A stretch of 63,439 bases of DNA from an uncultured Gammaproteobacteria bacterium (GTDB lineage Bacteria; Pseudomonadota; Gammaproteobacteria; DRJJ01): contig CAMYJU010000012.1 of the NCBI GenBank assembly GCA_947258795.1, forward strand, positions 1-63,439, read 5' to 3'. The position numbers and the translations under genes were made by a program. The notes beneath the pieces were generated by a model, which was not told the DNA's origin, made no database searches, and worked only from the letters and a program-made list of their open reading frames with translations. The stretch's first letter is position 1; each line of letters opens with the position of its first letter. Of this stretch, positions 10,890-19,706 are shown piece by piece.

Positions 10890-11243
10890 ATGGCTCGAAT
10901 TGCAGGTATTAATATTCCTGATCACAAGCATGCGGTGATATCGCTGACATCGATCTACGGGATTGGCCGCACACGCGCGCAGCATATTTGCGCGGAAGTA
11001 GGTATAGAGCAGAGCACCAAGATCAAGGATCTGACCGAGGAAGAGCTGGACAAGCTGCGTAACGCGATCAAGAACATCACGGTCGAAGGCGACCTGCGTC
11101 GTGAAATAAACATGAATATCAAGCGTCTGATGGACCTGGGTACTTATCGTGGTATCCGCCATCGTCGTGGTCTTCCTTTGCGGGGCCAGAAAACCAAGAC
11201 CAATGCGCGTACGCGTAAGGGTCCACGTAAGATGGTGAGATGA
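10890..11243 (+). CDS. rpsM: 30S ribosomal protein S13
   Basis: S13 sits in the 30S head and contacts P-site tRNA and L5. The ORF is 117 aa. It starts [19 protein letters not shown] and has [14 protein letters not shown] and the C-terminal [20 protein letters not shown] good GGGAG site precedes it. Confidence 0.98.
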   Translation: MARIAGINIPDHKHAVISLTSIYGIGRTRAQHICAEVGIEQSTKIKDLTEEELDKLRNAIKNITVEGDLRREINMNIKRLMDLGTYRGIRHRRGLPLRGQKTKTNARTRKGPRKMVR

Positions 11244-11294
11244 TCCGGCACCGGATGACACCGAAACTGTAAAAGAGATTATCAGGTAAAGATT

Positions 11295-11684
11295 ATGGCC
11301 AAAGCGGAAACACGCTCAAAGAAGAAGGTGAAAAAGAATGTTGTGGATGGTATTGCGCACATCCATGCCTCTTTCAACAACACCATCGTAACCATCACTG
11401 ATCGTCAGGGTAATGCTCTGGCGTGGGCGACAGCCGGTGGTTCCGGCTTCCGCGGTTCGCGTAAGAGCACGCCTTTTGCCGCCCAGGTGGCTGCCGAGCG
11501 TGCCGGCAAGGCGGTTCAGGAATATGGCATGAAGAACATTGAAGTCAACGTCAAGGGACCGGGTCCCGGTCGTGAGTCTGCAGTCCGCGCGCTGTATGCA
11601 GCCGGTCTGAATGTGACCAATATTGTTGACGTAACCCCTATCCCACACAACGGTTGCCGCCCACCTAAGCGGCGTCGCGTGTAA
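11295..11684 (+). CDS. rpsK: 30S ribosomal protein S11
   Basis: S11 lies on the 30S platform. The ORF is 129 aa. It shows [19 protein letters not shown], the [15 protein letters not shown] loop and the C-terminal [15 protein letters not shown]. Length and context match the family exactly. Confidence 0.98.
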   Translation: MAKAETRSKKKVKKNVVDGIAHIHASFNNTIVTITDRQGNALAWATAGGSGFRGSRKSTPFAAQVAAERAGKAVQEYGMKNIEVNVKGPGPGRESAVRALYAAGLNVTNIVDVTPIPHNGCRPPKRRRV

Positions 11685-11702
11685 GTCTGGAGAGCATAGA
11701 GC

Positions 11703-12329
11703 GTGGCTAAGTATACTGGTGCAAAATGTCGTCTGTGTCGCCGTGAAGGCACAAAGCTGTTTCTGAAGGGCGAGAAATGCTTTTCGTCCAAATGTTCCAT
11801 TGAAAACCGTCCTGTCGTGCCAGGTCAGCATGGCGCCCGTCGCGCCCGTCTGTCTGACTATGCCACACAGCTGCGTGAGAAACAGAAGCTGCGTCGTACC
11901 TATGGCGTACTGGAAAAGCAGTTCCGTAGCTACTACAAGGAAGCGGCCCGTCTCAAGGGCTCAACCGGTGAAAACCTGTTGCAGTTGCTGGAATGTCGCC
12001 TGGATAACGTCGTTTATCGCATGGGCTTTGCCGCATCACGCGCCGAAGCACGTCAGCTGGTCAGGCACAAAGGTGTGATGGTTAATGGCATCCGTGTGAA
12101 TATCCCTGCATTCCAGGTCAAGGCCAGTGACGCGATCAGCGTATACGAAGGCAGCAAGAAACAGGCGCGCGTCCAGTCAGCAATGGAAATGGCGCAGCAG
12201 CGCGGTGTTGCCGACTGGGTCGATGTCGACGCCAAGAAACTGGAAGGCGTGTTCAAGTCAGTACCGGAACGCGGTGAGCTCCCGCCAGACATCAACGAAC
12301 ATCTCGTTGTCGAACTGTATTCCAAGTAA
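11703..12329 (+). CDS. rpsD: 30S ribosomal protein S4, zinc-ligand form
   Basis: S4 nucleates 30S assembly. The ORF is 208 aa with a GTG start followed by [15 protein letters not shown]. Four cysteines, C9, C12, C26 and C31, form a complete zinc-knuckle set as in Bacillus-type S4. E. coli S4 has lost part of this set. The S4 RNA-binding domain [19 protein letters not shown] is at about residues 100-118. In E. coli S4 represses the alpha operon; I did not establish the target structure here. Confidence 0.98.
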   Translation: MAKYTGAKCRLCRREGTKLFLKGEKCFSSKCSIENRPVVPGQHGARRARLSDYATQLREKQKLRRTYGVLEKQFRSYYKEAARLKGSTGENLLQLLECRLDNVVYRMGFAASRAEARQLVRHKGVMVNGIRVNIPAFQVKASDAISVYEGSKKQARVQSAMEMAQQRGVADWVDVDAKKLEGVFKSVPERGELPPDINEHLVVELYSK

Positions 12330-12350
12330 ACAGACTGAAGAGGACAGGAA

Positions 12351-13340
12351 ATGGCATCTGTTTCAGAATTCCTAAAACCCCGTGTCGTAGACGTTCAGGT
12401 CAAAGACGAACGCCATGCCAAGGTAACCCTTGAGCCGCTGGAGCGTGGTTTCGGCCACACACTGGGTAATTCTCTTCGTCGTATTCTGCTGTCTTCCCTG
12501 CCGGGTTGCGCAGTAGTTGAAGTCGAGATTGATGGTGTGTTGCATGAATACACCAGCCTCGAAGGTGTCCAGGAAGACGTAATCGATATCCTGATGAACC
12601 TGAAAGGCCTGGCCATCAACATGCATGCGCGTGACGAGGCCGAGCTGACCCTGAAAAAAAGCGGCAGGGGCCCGGTACTGGCCAGCGATATCACCCTGGA
12701 CCATGACGTTGAAATCATCAATCCGGAGCATGTGATCGCCAACCTTAACGATGGCGAACTGAACATGAAGCTGAAGATTGAACGTGGTCGTGGTTATGTA
12801 CCGGCACCACAGCGTGAGGCCGCCAGTGATGAGAACCGCGCAATCGGTCACCTGTTGCTGGACGCAACCTACAGCCCGGTTTACCGTGTTGCCTACAGCG
12901 TCGAGAGCGCGCGTGTCGAGCAGCGCACTGACCTGGACAAGCTGATTATCGATCTGGAAACCAACGGTACCGTTGATCCGGAAGACGCGATCCGCCAGGC
13001 CGCCGGTATCCTGCAGGAGCAGCTGTCTGTGTTCGTTGACCTGAAGAGCAAGGAAGAAGAAAAACCTGAAGAGGCCGAATCCGAGATCGATCCGATTCTG
13101 CTGCGTCCGGTTGATGACCTGGAGCTGACCGTTCGCTCCGCGAACTGCCTGAAGGCAGAAAGTATTTACTACATCGGTGACCTGATCCAGCGCACCGAGG
13201 TTGAGCTGCTGAAAACCCCGAACCTGGGCAAGAAGTCACTCACCGAAATCAAGGACGTCCTGGCATCCCATGGCCTGTCCCTGGGTATGCGTCTTGAAAA
13301 CTGGCCACCAGCCGGTTTCAAGGACAAGGCGTCAGCTTAA
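12351..13340 (+). CDS. rpoA: DNA-directed RNA polymerase subunit alpha
   Basis: Alpha forms the dimeric platform for RNA polymerase assembly, and its C-terminal domain binds UP elements and activators. The ORF is 329 aa, identical to E. coli in length. The N-terminal domain spans about 1-235 ([20 protein letters not shown] at 27-46). An acidic linker ([11 protein letters not shown]) leads to the C-terminal domain, with [20 protein letters not shown] and [16 protein letters not shown]. Confidence 0.99.
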   Translation: MASVSEFLKPRVVDVQVKDERHAKVTLEPLERGFGHTLGNSLRRILLSSLPGCAVVEVEIDGVLHEYTSLEGVQEDVIDILMNLKGLAINMHARDEAELTLKKSGRGPVLASDITLDHDVEIINPEHVIANLNDGELNMKLKIERGRGYVPAPQREAASDENRAIGHLLLDATYSPVYRVAYSVESARVEQRTDLDKLIIDLETNGTVDPEDAIRQAAGILQEQLSVFVDLKSKEEEKPEEAESEIDPILLRPVDDLELTVRSANCLKAESIYYIGDLIQRTEVELLKTPNLGKKSLTEIKDVLASHGLSLGMRLENWPPAGFKDKASA

Positions 13341-13375
13341 GTATTGTTTAAAGAATTGAATTAAGGGCTAACACG

Positions 13376-13768
13376 ATGCGACATCGTAAATCAGGTAGAC
13401 AGTTAAATCGCAATAGCAGTCATCGTAAGGCTATGTTCCAGAACATGGCTAATTCGCTGTTCGAACACGAAGTAATCAAGACCACCTTGCCCAAGGCCAA
13501 GGAACTGCGTCGCGTTGCCGAACCGCTGATCACCCTGGCCAAGAACGACAGCGTGGCCAATCGCCGCCTGGCATTCAGCCGTCTGCGTGACAAGGTTGCC
13601 GTTGGCAAACTGTTCAGCGACCTGGGTCCACGTTACAAGGAACGCCCCGGTGGTTACCTGCGTATCCTGAAGTGCGGCTACCGTACCGGTGATGCAGCGC
13701 CGATGTGTTTTGTCGAGCTGGTCGATCGTCCGATTGCCGAAGAGGCAGTGGAAGAAGCCGCTGAGTAA
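13376..13768 (+). CDS. rplQ: 50S ribosomal protein L17
   Basis: L17 is a tunnel-exit protein. The ORF is 130 aa, [19 protein letters not shown] at the start and an acidic alanine-rich end. It is the last gene of the ribosomal supercluster and is followed within 25 nt by a strong terminator. Confidence 0.97.
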   Translation: MRHRKSGRQLNRNSSHRKAMFQNMANSLFEHEVIKTTLPKAKELRRVAEPLITLAKNDSVANRRLAFSRLRDKVAVGKLFSDLGPRYKERPGGYLRILKCGYRTGDAAPMCFVELVDRPIAEEAVEEAAE

Positions 13769-13791
13769 GCTGGGCTTATAAAGCATCTGAA

Positions 13792-13820
13792 AAGGCTGGT
13801 CATAGACCGGCCTTTTTTTT
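13792..13820 (+). terminator. Rho-independent terminator after rplQ
   Basis: The stem AAGGCTGGTC pairs with GACCGGCCTT across an ATA loop, with a single T-G wobble. A run of eight T residues overlaps and follows the stem. It closes the ribosomal protein transcript. Confidence 0.92.
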
Positions 13821-13890
13821 GGATGCAATAGCTGTCATTGCGAGCTGTGTTAGCGGCGCGGCAATCCAAGAAATGTATAGTCAGATTCAT

Positions 13891-14006
13891 GAGAGTGACG
13901 CCTACCAGAAGGTCTGCTAAAGACACGCTGTAAATACATCCGTGTAAGCTCGACGGCCGCGTCCATGCGGCCGACGGTCTTTACCAGACCTTCTGATAGT
14001 CCTCTC
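13891..14006. repeat. Palindromic intergenic element
   Basis: A perfect 11-bp inverted repeat, CAGAAGGTCTG at 13906-13916 and CAGACCTTCTG at 13985-13995, encloses a nested GC palindrome around 13955 (CGACGGCCGC / GCGGCCGACGG). A flanking GAGAG / CTCTC pair lies at 13891 and 14002. The whole could fold into a long imperfect hairpin. It looks like a dispersed repeat rather than a gene; an ORF of about 60 codons through it is dismissed. It lies between converging rplQ and the acetyltransferase gene. Confidence 0.6.
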
Positions 14007-14028
14007 GATTGAGTGTTGGCCGCCATGT

Positions 14029-14580
14029 TCATTCCCGCCAATATTTTTGATCGTTGAGTTCATCAGCGCATATTACTTGTCCACAAACATGCCCGATTAC
14101 GCCGGGTTGGAGTTCCTGAACCATCCATGCATCAGAATTCTCAGGCGAGATTGGGTACGGTGCTTCAAATTTCTTTATCCCGGCGGGGGAAAAGCCGTGC
14201 TTCGGGTAATAACCAGGATGGCCGAGCACAAATACCAGTTCAACACCCGCTGTCTTCAGTTGTTTTAGTCCTTCCCTGACAAGTCGACCGCCGATTCCCT
14301 GATTCTGATATTCCGGCTGTACTGCTAGCGGAGCAAGAATGGACGCAGAAATTATTCGCTGAGAATGCTTGATCTGTACGTTCGTGAAAAGAATATGCCC
14401 AATGACACTATCATCGGCAGTCATGACCAGTGATAACACTGGCTGTGCACTCGGGTCTGCCAACAGGTCAGTAACTAAATCCGCAATTTCCTGTCCTTCC
14501 ACTTCGCCAAATGCGGCAATGACAACATCCGATATTGCCTGCTTATCTGATTTGATTGCCTTACGCACCTGCAGATTCAT
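14029..14580 (-). CDS. GNAT-family N-acetyltransferase (YhbS-like)
   Basis: The protein is 183 aa and starts MNLQVRKAIKSDKQAISDVV. The acetyl-CoA binding motif appears as LAVQPEYQNQGIGGRLVREG at about residues 86-105. It is followed by FVLGHPGYYPKHGFSPA, the pattern typical of the YhbS/COG3153 subgroup. It presumably transfers an acetyl group to an amine; the substrate is unknown. It is a single gene transcribed towards the ribosomal cluster. Confidence 0.85.
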   Translation of the reverse strand: MNLQVRKAIKSDKQAISDVVIAAFGEVEGQEIADLVTDLLADPSAQPVLSLVMTADDSVIGHILFTNVQIKHSQRIISASILAPLAVQPEYQNQGIGGRLVREGLKQLKTAGVELVFVLGHPGYYPKHGFSPAGIKKFEAPYPISPENSDAWMVQELQPGVIGHVCGQVICADELNDQKYWRE

Positions 14581-14666
14581 AATGGCTGGCCTAGTTGATA
14601 ATTATGGGTAAAGCATAGTATTCAATAATATTTGCGAGAATTGGTCTCAGGCCACCATTGCCTCGA

Positions 14667-15353
14667 CTAATGCGATAGGTGGCTTATTTCGTTTTCTATA
14701 ATTTCCGAACAAGCCTTTGGATTTGTTTGTAGTATAAAGTGAGAGCCTTTAACACGAAATACATTTATATTTTTAAAAGCTAGTTTAAATGCCTCAATGC
14801 ATGAATCTGGAACCAGCACATCATTAGTAGCTTGTATGTATATAGCTTTTAAATCACAAGGCTCATGACTTCCGGAAAGATTACTTATTTCATTTAATCT
14901 GTACGAAAGAACGCTTGGTGATCTCATTTTTATGGTTTGTTTGTATAACTCAATAATATTCGCATCAGCAGACGGACCCAATATAAAATATTTAACAATG
15001 AAATCTGGTATAGGCATACCCAGTATAAGTTTCTTGGGTATTAATCTGGACAAATTTAGTAAATAGCGACGAGGGTTGTCGAGAAAGGTTGCTACGAAAA
15101 TTATCGATTTAAGAAACTTTGGTTTACGTAGTGCTATCTGATAGGCAATAGGCCCTGAAAATGACTCCCCGACCAGTATGAATTCTCCTTTCGGGAGTCG
15201 TTTCAAAACATATTCTACTAATTCCTGATAACTCAGGTTTTGATCTTTGGGGTATGAAATAACCAGGGCATCAATATCTTTTGATAGCGCATCAGTTAAT
15301 GGCTTAAATAAAATCCCTGTTCCATCTAAACCTGGTAGTAAGACAAGTTTCAT
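14667..15353 (-). CDS. Small alpha/beta hydrolase
   Basis: The protein is 228 aa. It has the oxyanion region LPGLDGTGILF at 6-16, the nucleophile elbow GESFSG around residue 83, an aspartate in ATNDVLVPDS, and a late histidine in VKGSHFILQTNP. This is a complete Ser-Asp-His set for an esterase/lipase-like hydrolase; the substrate is unknown. The gene is AT-rich compared with the ribosomal cluster. A REP-like repeat copy lies directly upstream of its start (15367-15422), possibly within its 5' untranslated region. It may be horizontally acquired. Confidence 0.75.
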   Translation of the reverse strand: MKLVLLPGLDGTGILFKPLTDALSKDIDALVISYPKDQNLSYQELVEYVLKRLPKGEFILVGESFSGPIAYQIALRKPKFLKSIIFVATFLDNPRRYLLNLSRLIPKKLILGMPIPDFIVKYFILGPSADANIIELYKQTIKMRSPSVLSYRLNEISNLSGSHEPCDLKAIYIQATNDVLVPDSCIEAFKLAFKNINVFRVKGSHFILQTNPKACSEIIENEISHLSH

Positions 15354-15366
15354 TATTAATCCATGT

Positions 15367-15422
15367 TTGGGTTCAGGACACAGTTTTCACAAATATTAGT
15401 AGAAAATACTCTCTGATCCCAA
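15367..15422. repeat. REP-like palindromic repeat, copy A
   Basis: This is a 56-bp element with inverted ends TTGGGTTCAGG...CTCTGATCCCAA. The interior shares AGTTTTCAC and AATATTAG with copy C at 18455. It lies just upstream of the small hydrolase start, so it may be in its promoter or leader. It is one of three copies in the same orientation. Confidence 0.7.
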
Positions 15423-15451
15423 CTGTTCTGTGTATGGGATTCCACCGGTTA

Positions 15452-15715
15452 TCACCCTTTCTTTTTCCGTTCCCTAAACATGAAGGAAATATAAGACTTA
15501 AGAAAATAGACGAGTAGAAAAAGATGCAGGATAAGGGAAGCCCAGAAGGCGTTCCGTACTGATGAAATGCCGGCTATTCCCAGGATAACAACAGTGATAA
15601 GAGCGGGAATCAGTAGCATGTTTATCCAGGACCTCCCTGCTGCGATCAATAGTCCCATCAATATACCCCAGAAAATCCAGGGGACGATCAATGCGACGGC
15701 CATGGTAATACTCAT
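15452..15715 (-). CDS. Small membrane protein of unknown function
   Basis: The ATG at 15715 is preceded by GGAG at 8 nt and gives 87 aa. An earlier in-frame ATG at 15793 begins inside repeat copy B and is less likely. The product has about three hydrophobic segments (MAVALIVPWIFWGILMGLL, LLIPALITVVILGIAGI, FWASLILHLFLLVYFL) and a basic tail RERKKKG, so it is probably an inner-membrane protein. I do not recognise a family. Confidence 0.55.
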   Translation of the reverse strand: MSITMAVALIVPWIFWGILMGLLIAAGRSWINMLLIPALITVVILGIAGISSVRNAFWASLILHLFLLVYFLKSYISFMFRERKKKG

Positions 15716-15776
15716 CTTCTCTCCGCATAGTCCTGATCGATAAGCCTGTAAACTATATCGATGATACGGTTGGAAA

Positions 15777-15831
15777 TTGGGGTTAGAGAACAATATTCTC
15801 TAATATTAGCAATAATTGCTTACTGACTTCC
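15777..15831. repeat. REP-like palindromic repeat, copy B
   Basis: This copy has TTGGGGTTAGAG at the left end and a decayed right end TACTGACTTCC. The interior CTAATATTAGCAA.AATTG matches copy C almost fully. It sits directly after the stop of the GDYXXLXY gene, where it might act as a 3' stem-loop. Confidence 0.7.
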
Positions 15832-15836
15832 TTTAA

Positions 15837-16370
15837 TTAATCTGGTATGTCTACTGGTACTTCCAGTTTTTTCAAATCCTTGTCATACATGGCAGCCAGT
15901 AATAACTCACCTTTATCATCGACACGAAACTGGCCGTATCGTGCGGGTTCATAGTATTGCGCATGACCTTCCTGGAAGAAGAATGCATTGGTGGCAAACT
16001 TGACGGCGCCATTGCGTACACGATAGCGCATCAGGATTTCGTTTTCGGCCAGGACCTGATCTTTGTAGATAGCTTTGAATGTAGCTATATTCTTTTCATC
16101 AATTTTAACGACAGCGTAACCATCCGAGGCATCTGCACGATGTCGCCAGCGTCGGTATTCCTCGGTTTTTGGTAAAGCTCTGTATACTTCATCGCCAATA
16201 CGAAAACGCAAGGCCATGTAATCGCCTTGCATCAGTGATCGTGGGTCTATCGGCGCAAGATCCAGGTACACAATTTTGCCATTGGCCAGGTGGCCTTCTT
16301 TTTGGGCGATTGACCAGTTAACCAGGCCGAGCACCAGTACAAGGGACAGAATTGCGATGGTTTTAAACAT
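15837..16370 (-). CDS. GDYXXLXY-domain protein
   Basis: The start at 16370 gives 177 aa and overlaps the end of the upstream gene by 8 nt. A single N-terminal membrane anchor or signal (FKTIAILSLVLVLGLVNW) is followed by a periplasmic-type domain with the motif MQGDYMALRFRI at about residues 68-79, which defines the GDYXXLXY family. Such proteins occur with DUF2157 and DUF4401 membrane proteins, exactly as here. The molecular function is unknown. Confidence 0.85.
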   Translation of the reverse strand: MFKTIAILSLVLVLGLVNWSIAQKEGHLANGKIVYLDLAPIDPRSLMQGDYMALRFRIGDEVYRALPKTEEYRRWRHRADASDGYAVVKIDEKNIATFKAIYKDQVLAENEILMRYRVRNGAVKFATNAFFFQEGHAQYYEPARYGQFRVDDKGELLLAAMYDKDLKKLEVPVDIPD

Positions 16371-17427
16371 GATCTGCCTCCTTATGAGTGGGAGCGATAC
16401 GTAATAGCAGCCAGCGTGCTGCCAGCAATACCAAACCAACAATCAGCAAGGTCTGTGATTTGGCCAACAGGGTCGTATTGAGCAAGTAGTAATAAGAGGA
16501 AATATAAAACAGCAATGAGATGATACCCAGTCCCATCAATACTCGATTGCTGACAGCAAAGCCCAGTAACAGTATTAACATGCCAACGGTAATACCGCGT
16601 GCCTCCATGGAGACAATGGTTAATAGAACTGTGCCTGATAAAGCCACAATGGTGATGGGGTCTGATAATGCATGTCCGAGGCGTTTAAGGATAGTCCAGA
16701 CTACATATAGTGTGACGGCACCAGTGAGTACTTCACCCATCCAGGGTTGCACCCAAAGCATCAGGTCGGCTTCAGCAGCACGCCAGCCGAGCGTGCTTAA
16801 ACCGAACAGTGCGCTACCCTTGATTTGAATTAGTCCCAGCACAAGTCCATAGCCGATCGCTTTTTGCTTACGCATGTGTTCAGGGTAGTTGAATTCATGT
16901 AGCCACAGCCATGCCGCAGTAAACATGACAATACTGCCCGCGATATACGGAACACCTGATGCGGCAAGTCCTGCGGAAAAACAAAAGGCTGATACGAAGG
17001 ACGAAATCACGCGGTGAACAAAATTAGGCATCACAGCAGCAAGTCCAAGCTGCAATATAGCTGTCACTAACCAACTCGTCGTGCTATTGGTGCTATCAAA
17101 AATAACCCAGATGAGTAATGCCTGACCGGCAAGACTGACTGCCAGGGCAATATGTTCAACAAAGTCATTTTTCGGGACACGTAAAAGCGCAAACGCTGCG
17201 CAGATCATAATGCTGCCGACGATAAGAGATGTAGCGGCATTGCGAAAGACAAAGTCAAAACCGGCGCCTAAAAATCCAAGCAGAAACAGGGCGGCAAGCC
17301 AGCCGGAAATCGCCAGCAGTAATTTAATATACCAGGGCGAGTCTTGCTGGTTGGACTCAGGTGCAGAGCCCTGTACCAGCCCGGCCTGTTGTAATGTGCT
17401 CCACACGTTTCCGGTTTGTGTGCTCAT
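16363..17427 (-). CDS. DUF4401 polytopic membrane protein
   Basis: The start at 17427 overlaps the stop of the DUF2157 gene by ATGA and gives 354 aa. About ten hydrophobic segments follow a soluble N-terminus of some 35 residues. Family assignment rests on membrane architecture and on its position between DUF2157 and GDYXXLXY genes. The three overlapping genes form a translationally coupled operon. Function is unknown; an envelope role is inferred. Confidence 0.8.
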   Translation of the reverse strand: MSTQTGNVWSTLQQAGLVQGSAPESNQQDSPWYIKLLLAISGWLAALFLLGFLGAGFDFVFRNAATSLIVGSIMICAAFALLRVPKNDFVEHIALAVSLAGQALLIWVIFDSTNSTTSWLVTAILQLGLAAVMPNFVHRVISSFVSAFCFSAGLAASGVPYIAGSIVMFTAAWLWLHEFNYPEHMRKQKAIGYGLVLGLIQIKGSALFGLSTLGWRAAEADLMLWVQPWMGEVLTGAVTLYVVWTILKRLGHALSDPITIVALSGTVLLTIVSMEARGITVGMLILLLGFAVSNRVLMGLGIISLLFYISSYYYLLNTTLLAKSQTLLIVGLVLLAARWLLLRIAPTHKEADHV

Positions 17428-18395
17428 GACTGCCACTCCCGGTGAATGTTGCGCAGCCAGACCGCAGCACCTGCACCCATGCCAATGATCATGAAGGCAA
17501 TTAACAACAAGCCACCTGCCTCAAGACCATCGAGGAGATGCCTGGCCATGAAGGTGATGGCAACGACGATGCCTGATAGGGCTATACCTGCCAGCATGAA
17601 AAGGTCATGCCTGATGTTTCTGTATACGTAGTACATACCACCCAGCCACGCAAGCCAGACTATTCCGGCAATCGAATCTGTATCTCGGTAATCAATAATG
17701 GAGAATATCGTCAGCCAGCTGATAGATACACCGCTCCCGATGGCCAGCAGACGCACGGCCCAACGTTCTGCCAACCATTGCCACTTGTGGCTCAGTAATT
17801 CCCAGATGGTTAGGGCAACAGTGTTAAAGGCAAACAGTGCCCAAAGCATGCCGGCATCGGATCCAAAAATGAATCCGAAGGCACTAGCGAATGTCGTGTA
17901 ATACAACACAATGGAAAGATTGATCAGTGCAATCCATAGTATCCAGATGGCCGGAAATAGTCCAATAACGGTCCATGGCAGCATCAGTAGTGCCCAGTTA
18001 AAAAACAGCTGCCAGGGATCAGCGCCGGTCTGGTAGGTTTGACCGTACAGGGCCAGTAACACGCCAAGAAATATGGCGGCCATCAGTAAAGCGACTTTGG
18101 CTGCCATATTGTGTTGATCCAGCTTCCAGTATGCCAGAACGGCAAGCACAATTAGCGCCTCAACCATACCGAATTTGGCGAAACGGCCAAGCTCATCCCA
18201 GTTGTAGGCTATAAAGAACATGGCCGAGAAGGCCAGTGCTAGTCCACCGAGCCACAACAATAGATGATCGATAAACTTCAGCCAGGTCTTGCCGTCAGGT
18301 GATATTCCGGTTGTATTCAGTGCCCGTTCAATATTTTCACGCGGAATATACTCCTGTTCGATAAGTCGAATAAGCTGGTTACGGGTTGAGTCCAT
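17424..18395 (-). CDS. DUF2157 polytopic membrane protein
   Basis: The protein is 323 aa. A soluble N-terminal helix region (about 1-35, LIRLIEQEYIPRENIERAL) is followed by a series of hydrophobic segments with the early motif FFIAYNWDELGRFAKF, characteristic of DUF2157. It is the first gene of the three-gene membrane operon. A second DUF2157-like protein is encoded at 58769-59809. Confidence 0.85.
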   Translation of the reverse strand: MDSTRNQLIRLIEQEYIPRENIERALNTTGISPDGKTWLKFIDHLLLWLGGLALAFSAMFFIAYNWDELGRFAKFGMVEALIVLAVLAYWKLDQHNMAAKVALLMAAIFLGVLLALYGQTYQTGADPWQLFFNWALLMLPWTVIGLFPAIWILWIALINLSIVLYYTTFASAFGFIFGSDAGMLWALFAFNTVALTIWELLSHKWQWLAERWAVRLLAIGSGVSISWLTIFSIIDYRDTDSIAGIVWLAWLGGMYYVYRNIRHDLFMLAGIALSGIVVAITFMARHLLDGLEAGGLLLIAFMIIGMGAGAAVWLRNIHREWQS

Positions 18396-18454
18396 AGTGG
18401 TTATATTCTGGCTGTATTCTCTACTCTTTTCAGGTACATTTGATTATATAAAAT

Positions 18455-18508
18455 TTGGGTCAGAGCATAGTTTTCACTAATATTAGCAACAATTGTTCTC
18501 TGACCCCA
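18455..18508. repeat. REP-like palindromic repeat, copy C
   Basis: This is the best-preserved copy: TTTGGGTCAGAG at the left and CTCTGACCCCA at the right form a near-perfect terminal inverted repeat around AATATTAGCAACAATTG. Its right half overlaps the 3' end of the next gene and supplies that protein's last residues and stop codon. Confidence 0.75.
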
Positions 18509-19430
18509 TTTTTTTAAGCCAATGAATAGCAAGATTTGGTATCACCGGTGCGACAGGTTTCTTGATTAATGCTGTATAGCGAAAAATAGAAGATTGTTGT
18601 TTATCCACTCTCAAGATATGCGTCAGGTCCTTGATAATATGTGCTTCAACTGTACCTTCTGTAAGTTTAGCTATATGACCAACATCATCTGGATCACATT
18701 GTATATCTTTCTCTCCGCCAATCAGTAATGTAGGGCGTGTTACTTGTTTGAATATTCCGTGTGGATCGATTTTTAATAGCTCTCGAAGCCAGTTAGCAGG
18801 AATTTTTCTGAACCAGTATCTGATAGTTGGAGCGGATGACGACTTTAGCTTTTTTATCAGTTTTTTTTGGGATGCAACCTGATTGCCCATCAGTTTTGAA
18901 ATCAATCTATAAATTACCCCTTTGATTCCTTTCAAGTTATTTATTGCTTGCTGGATGTGTTTGGCTTGATTATAGAGGATTGTCTCCATGTCCTGAACAA
19001 AAGGACAAAGCAGAATAATACCTGCGATTGATGGTTGTCTAACACTCATCTGTGCAGCGATTATTGTGCCCTCACTATGCCCTAAAATAAAAATTTCGTT
19101 TTTCTTGCAATTTACTAATTGTTCCAGTGTGCCCAGACACTTAATTGCATCTTCAACCAGATCCATATGTGTAGCCGTATAATAATCCCCAGAGCTTTTT
19201 CCACATCCTCGCTTATCATAGCGCAGGCTCGCTATTCCTTCCCTGGCGAGATGATGTGCGAGTGTGTTGAATATGTTTAGCTTTTGTCCAGATATGTTCT
19301 CATTGCGATCGAGAGGACCGCTTCCATGGATCATTAAAACAAAGGGATAGCATCCTTTGTCATCAGGCAAACAAATTGTAGCTGACAACCTGTTTCGGCC
19401 TGTATCAATCTCAATTTCTTTCTCTATCAC
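18483..19430 (-). CDS. Alpha/beta hydrolase with repeat-derived C-terminus
   Basis: The protein is 315 aa. It shows LMIHGSGPLDRNEN, RYDKRGCGKSSG, the nucleophile elbow GHSEGT, GGEKDIQCDPDD with the acid residue, and DLTHILR with the histidine. It resembles serine aminopeptidase-like esterases; the substrate is unknown. The last residues MGSENNCC are encoded inside repeat copy C, so the original C-terminus was probably replaced when the element inserted. The gene is AT-rich and stands alone. Confidence 0.75.
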   Translation of the reverse strand: MIEKEIEIDTGRNRLSATICLPDDKGCYPFVLMIHGSGPLDRNENISGQKLNIFNTLAHHLAREGIASLRYDKRGCGKSSGDYYTATHMDLVEDAIKCLGTLEQLVNCKKNEIFILGHSEGTIIAAQMSVRQPSIAGIILLCPFVQDMETILYNQAKHIQQAINNLKGIKGVIYRLISKLMGNQVASQKKLIKKLKSSSAPTIRYWFRKIPANWLRELLKIDPHGIFKQVTRPTLLIGGEKDIQCDPDDVGHIAKLTEGTVEAHIIKDLTHILRVDKQQSSIFRYTALIKKPVAPVIPNLAIHWLKKMGSENNCC

Positions 19431-19706
19431 GACGATATCATTTGGGAATAGCTAACAGTTTGGTTGCCAAGGTCGTATTTTACGTAAATGTCTTGTTATG
19501 TGAAATAGGTGTTAGTTTACAAGTTGCATATCTAATCAGACTTAAAGCCGATAGTTTTATGCGTTCCATCACAAAAAGGTTTGTTTTTCGAAGCGCCGCG
19601 GCTACTGCTAGCTTTAATCGTGACATTTCCGTGCCTTTAATATTTAGGGTAATTGCCTAAAAAATCGAGCTGACTCTATTTTACGTGTGCCAGAGTTTGT
19701 GGAGAG

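Noticed and set aside
13850-14041. 63-codon ORF on the - strand between rplQ and the acetyltransferase gene
   Set aside because: It runs through the palindromic element and shows no protein family features.
19442-19660. 72-codon + strand ORF between the hydrolase and the receiver-kinase gene
   Set aside because: No ribosome-binding site and no family resemblance. I also checked the region for an integron attC site and found no matching core pairs.
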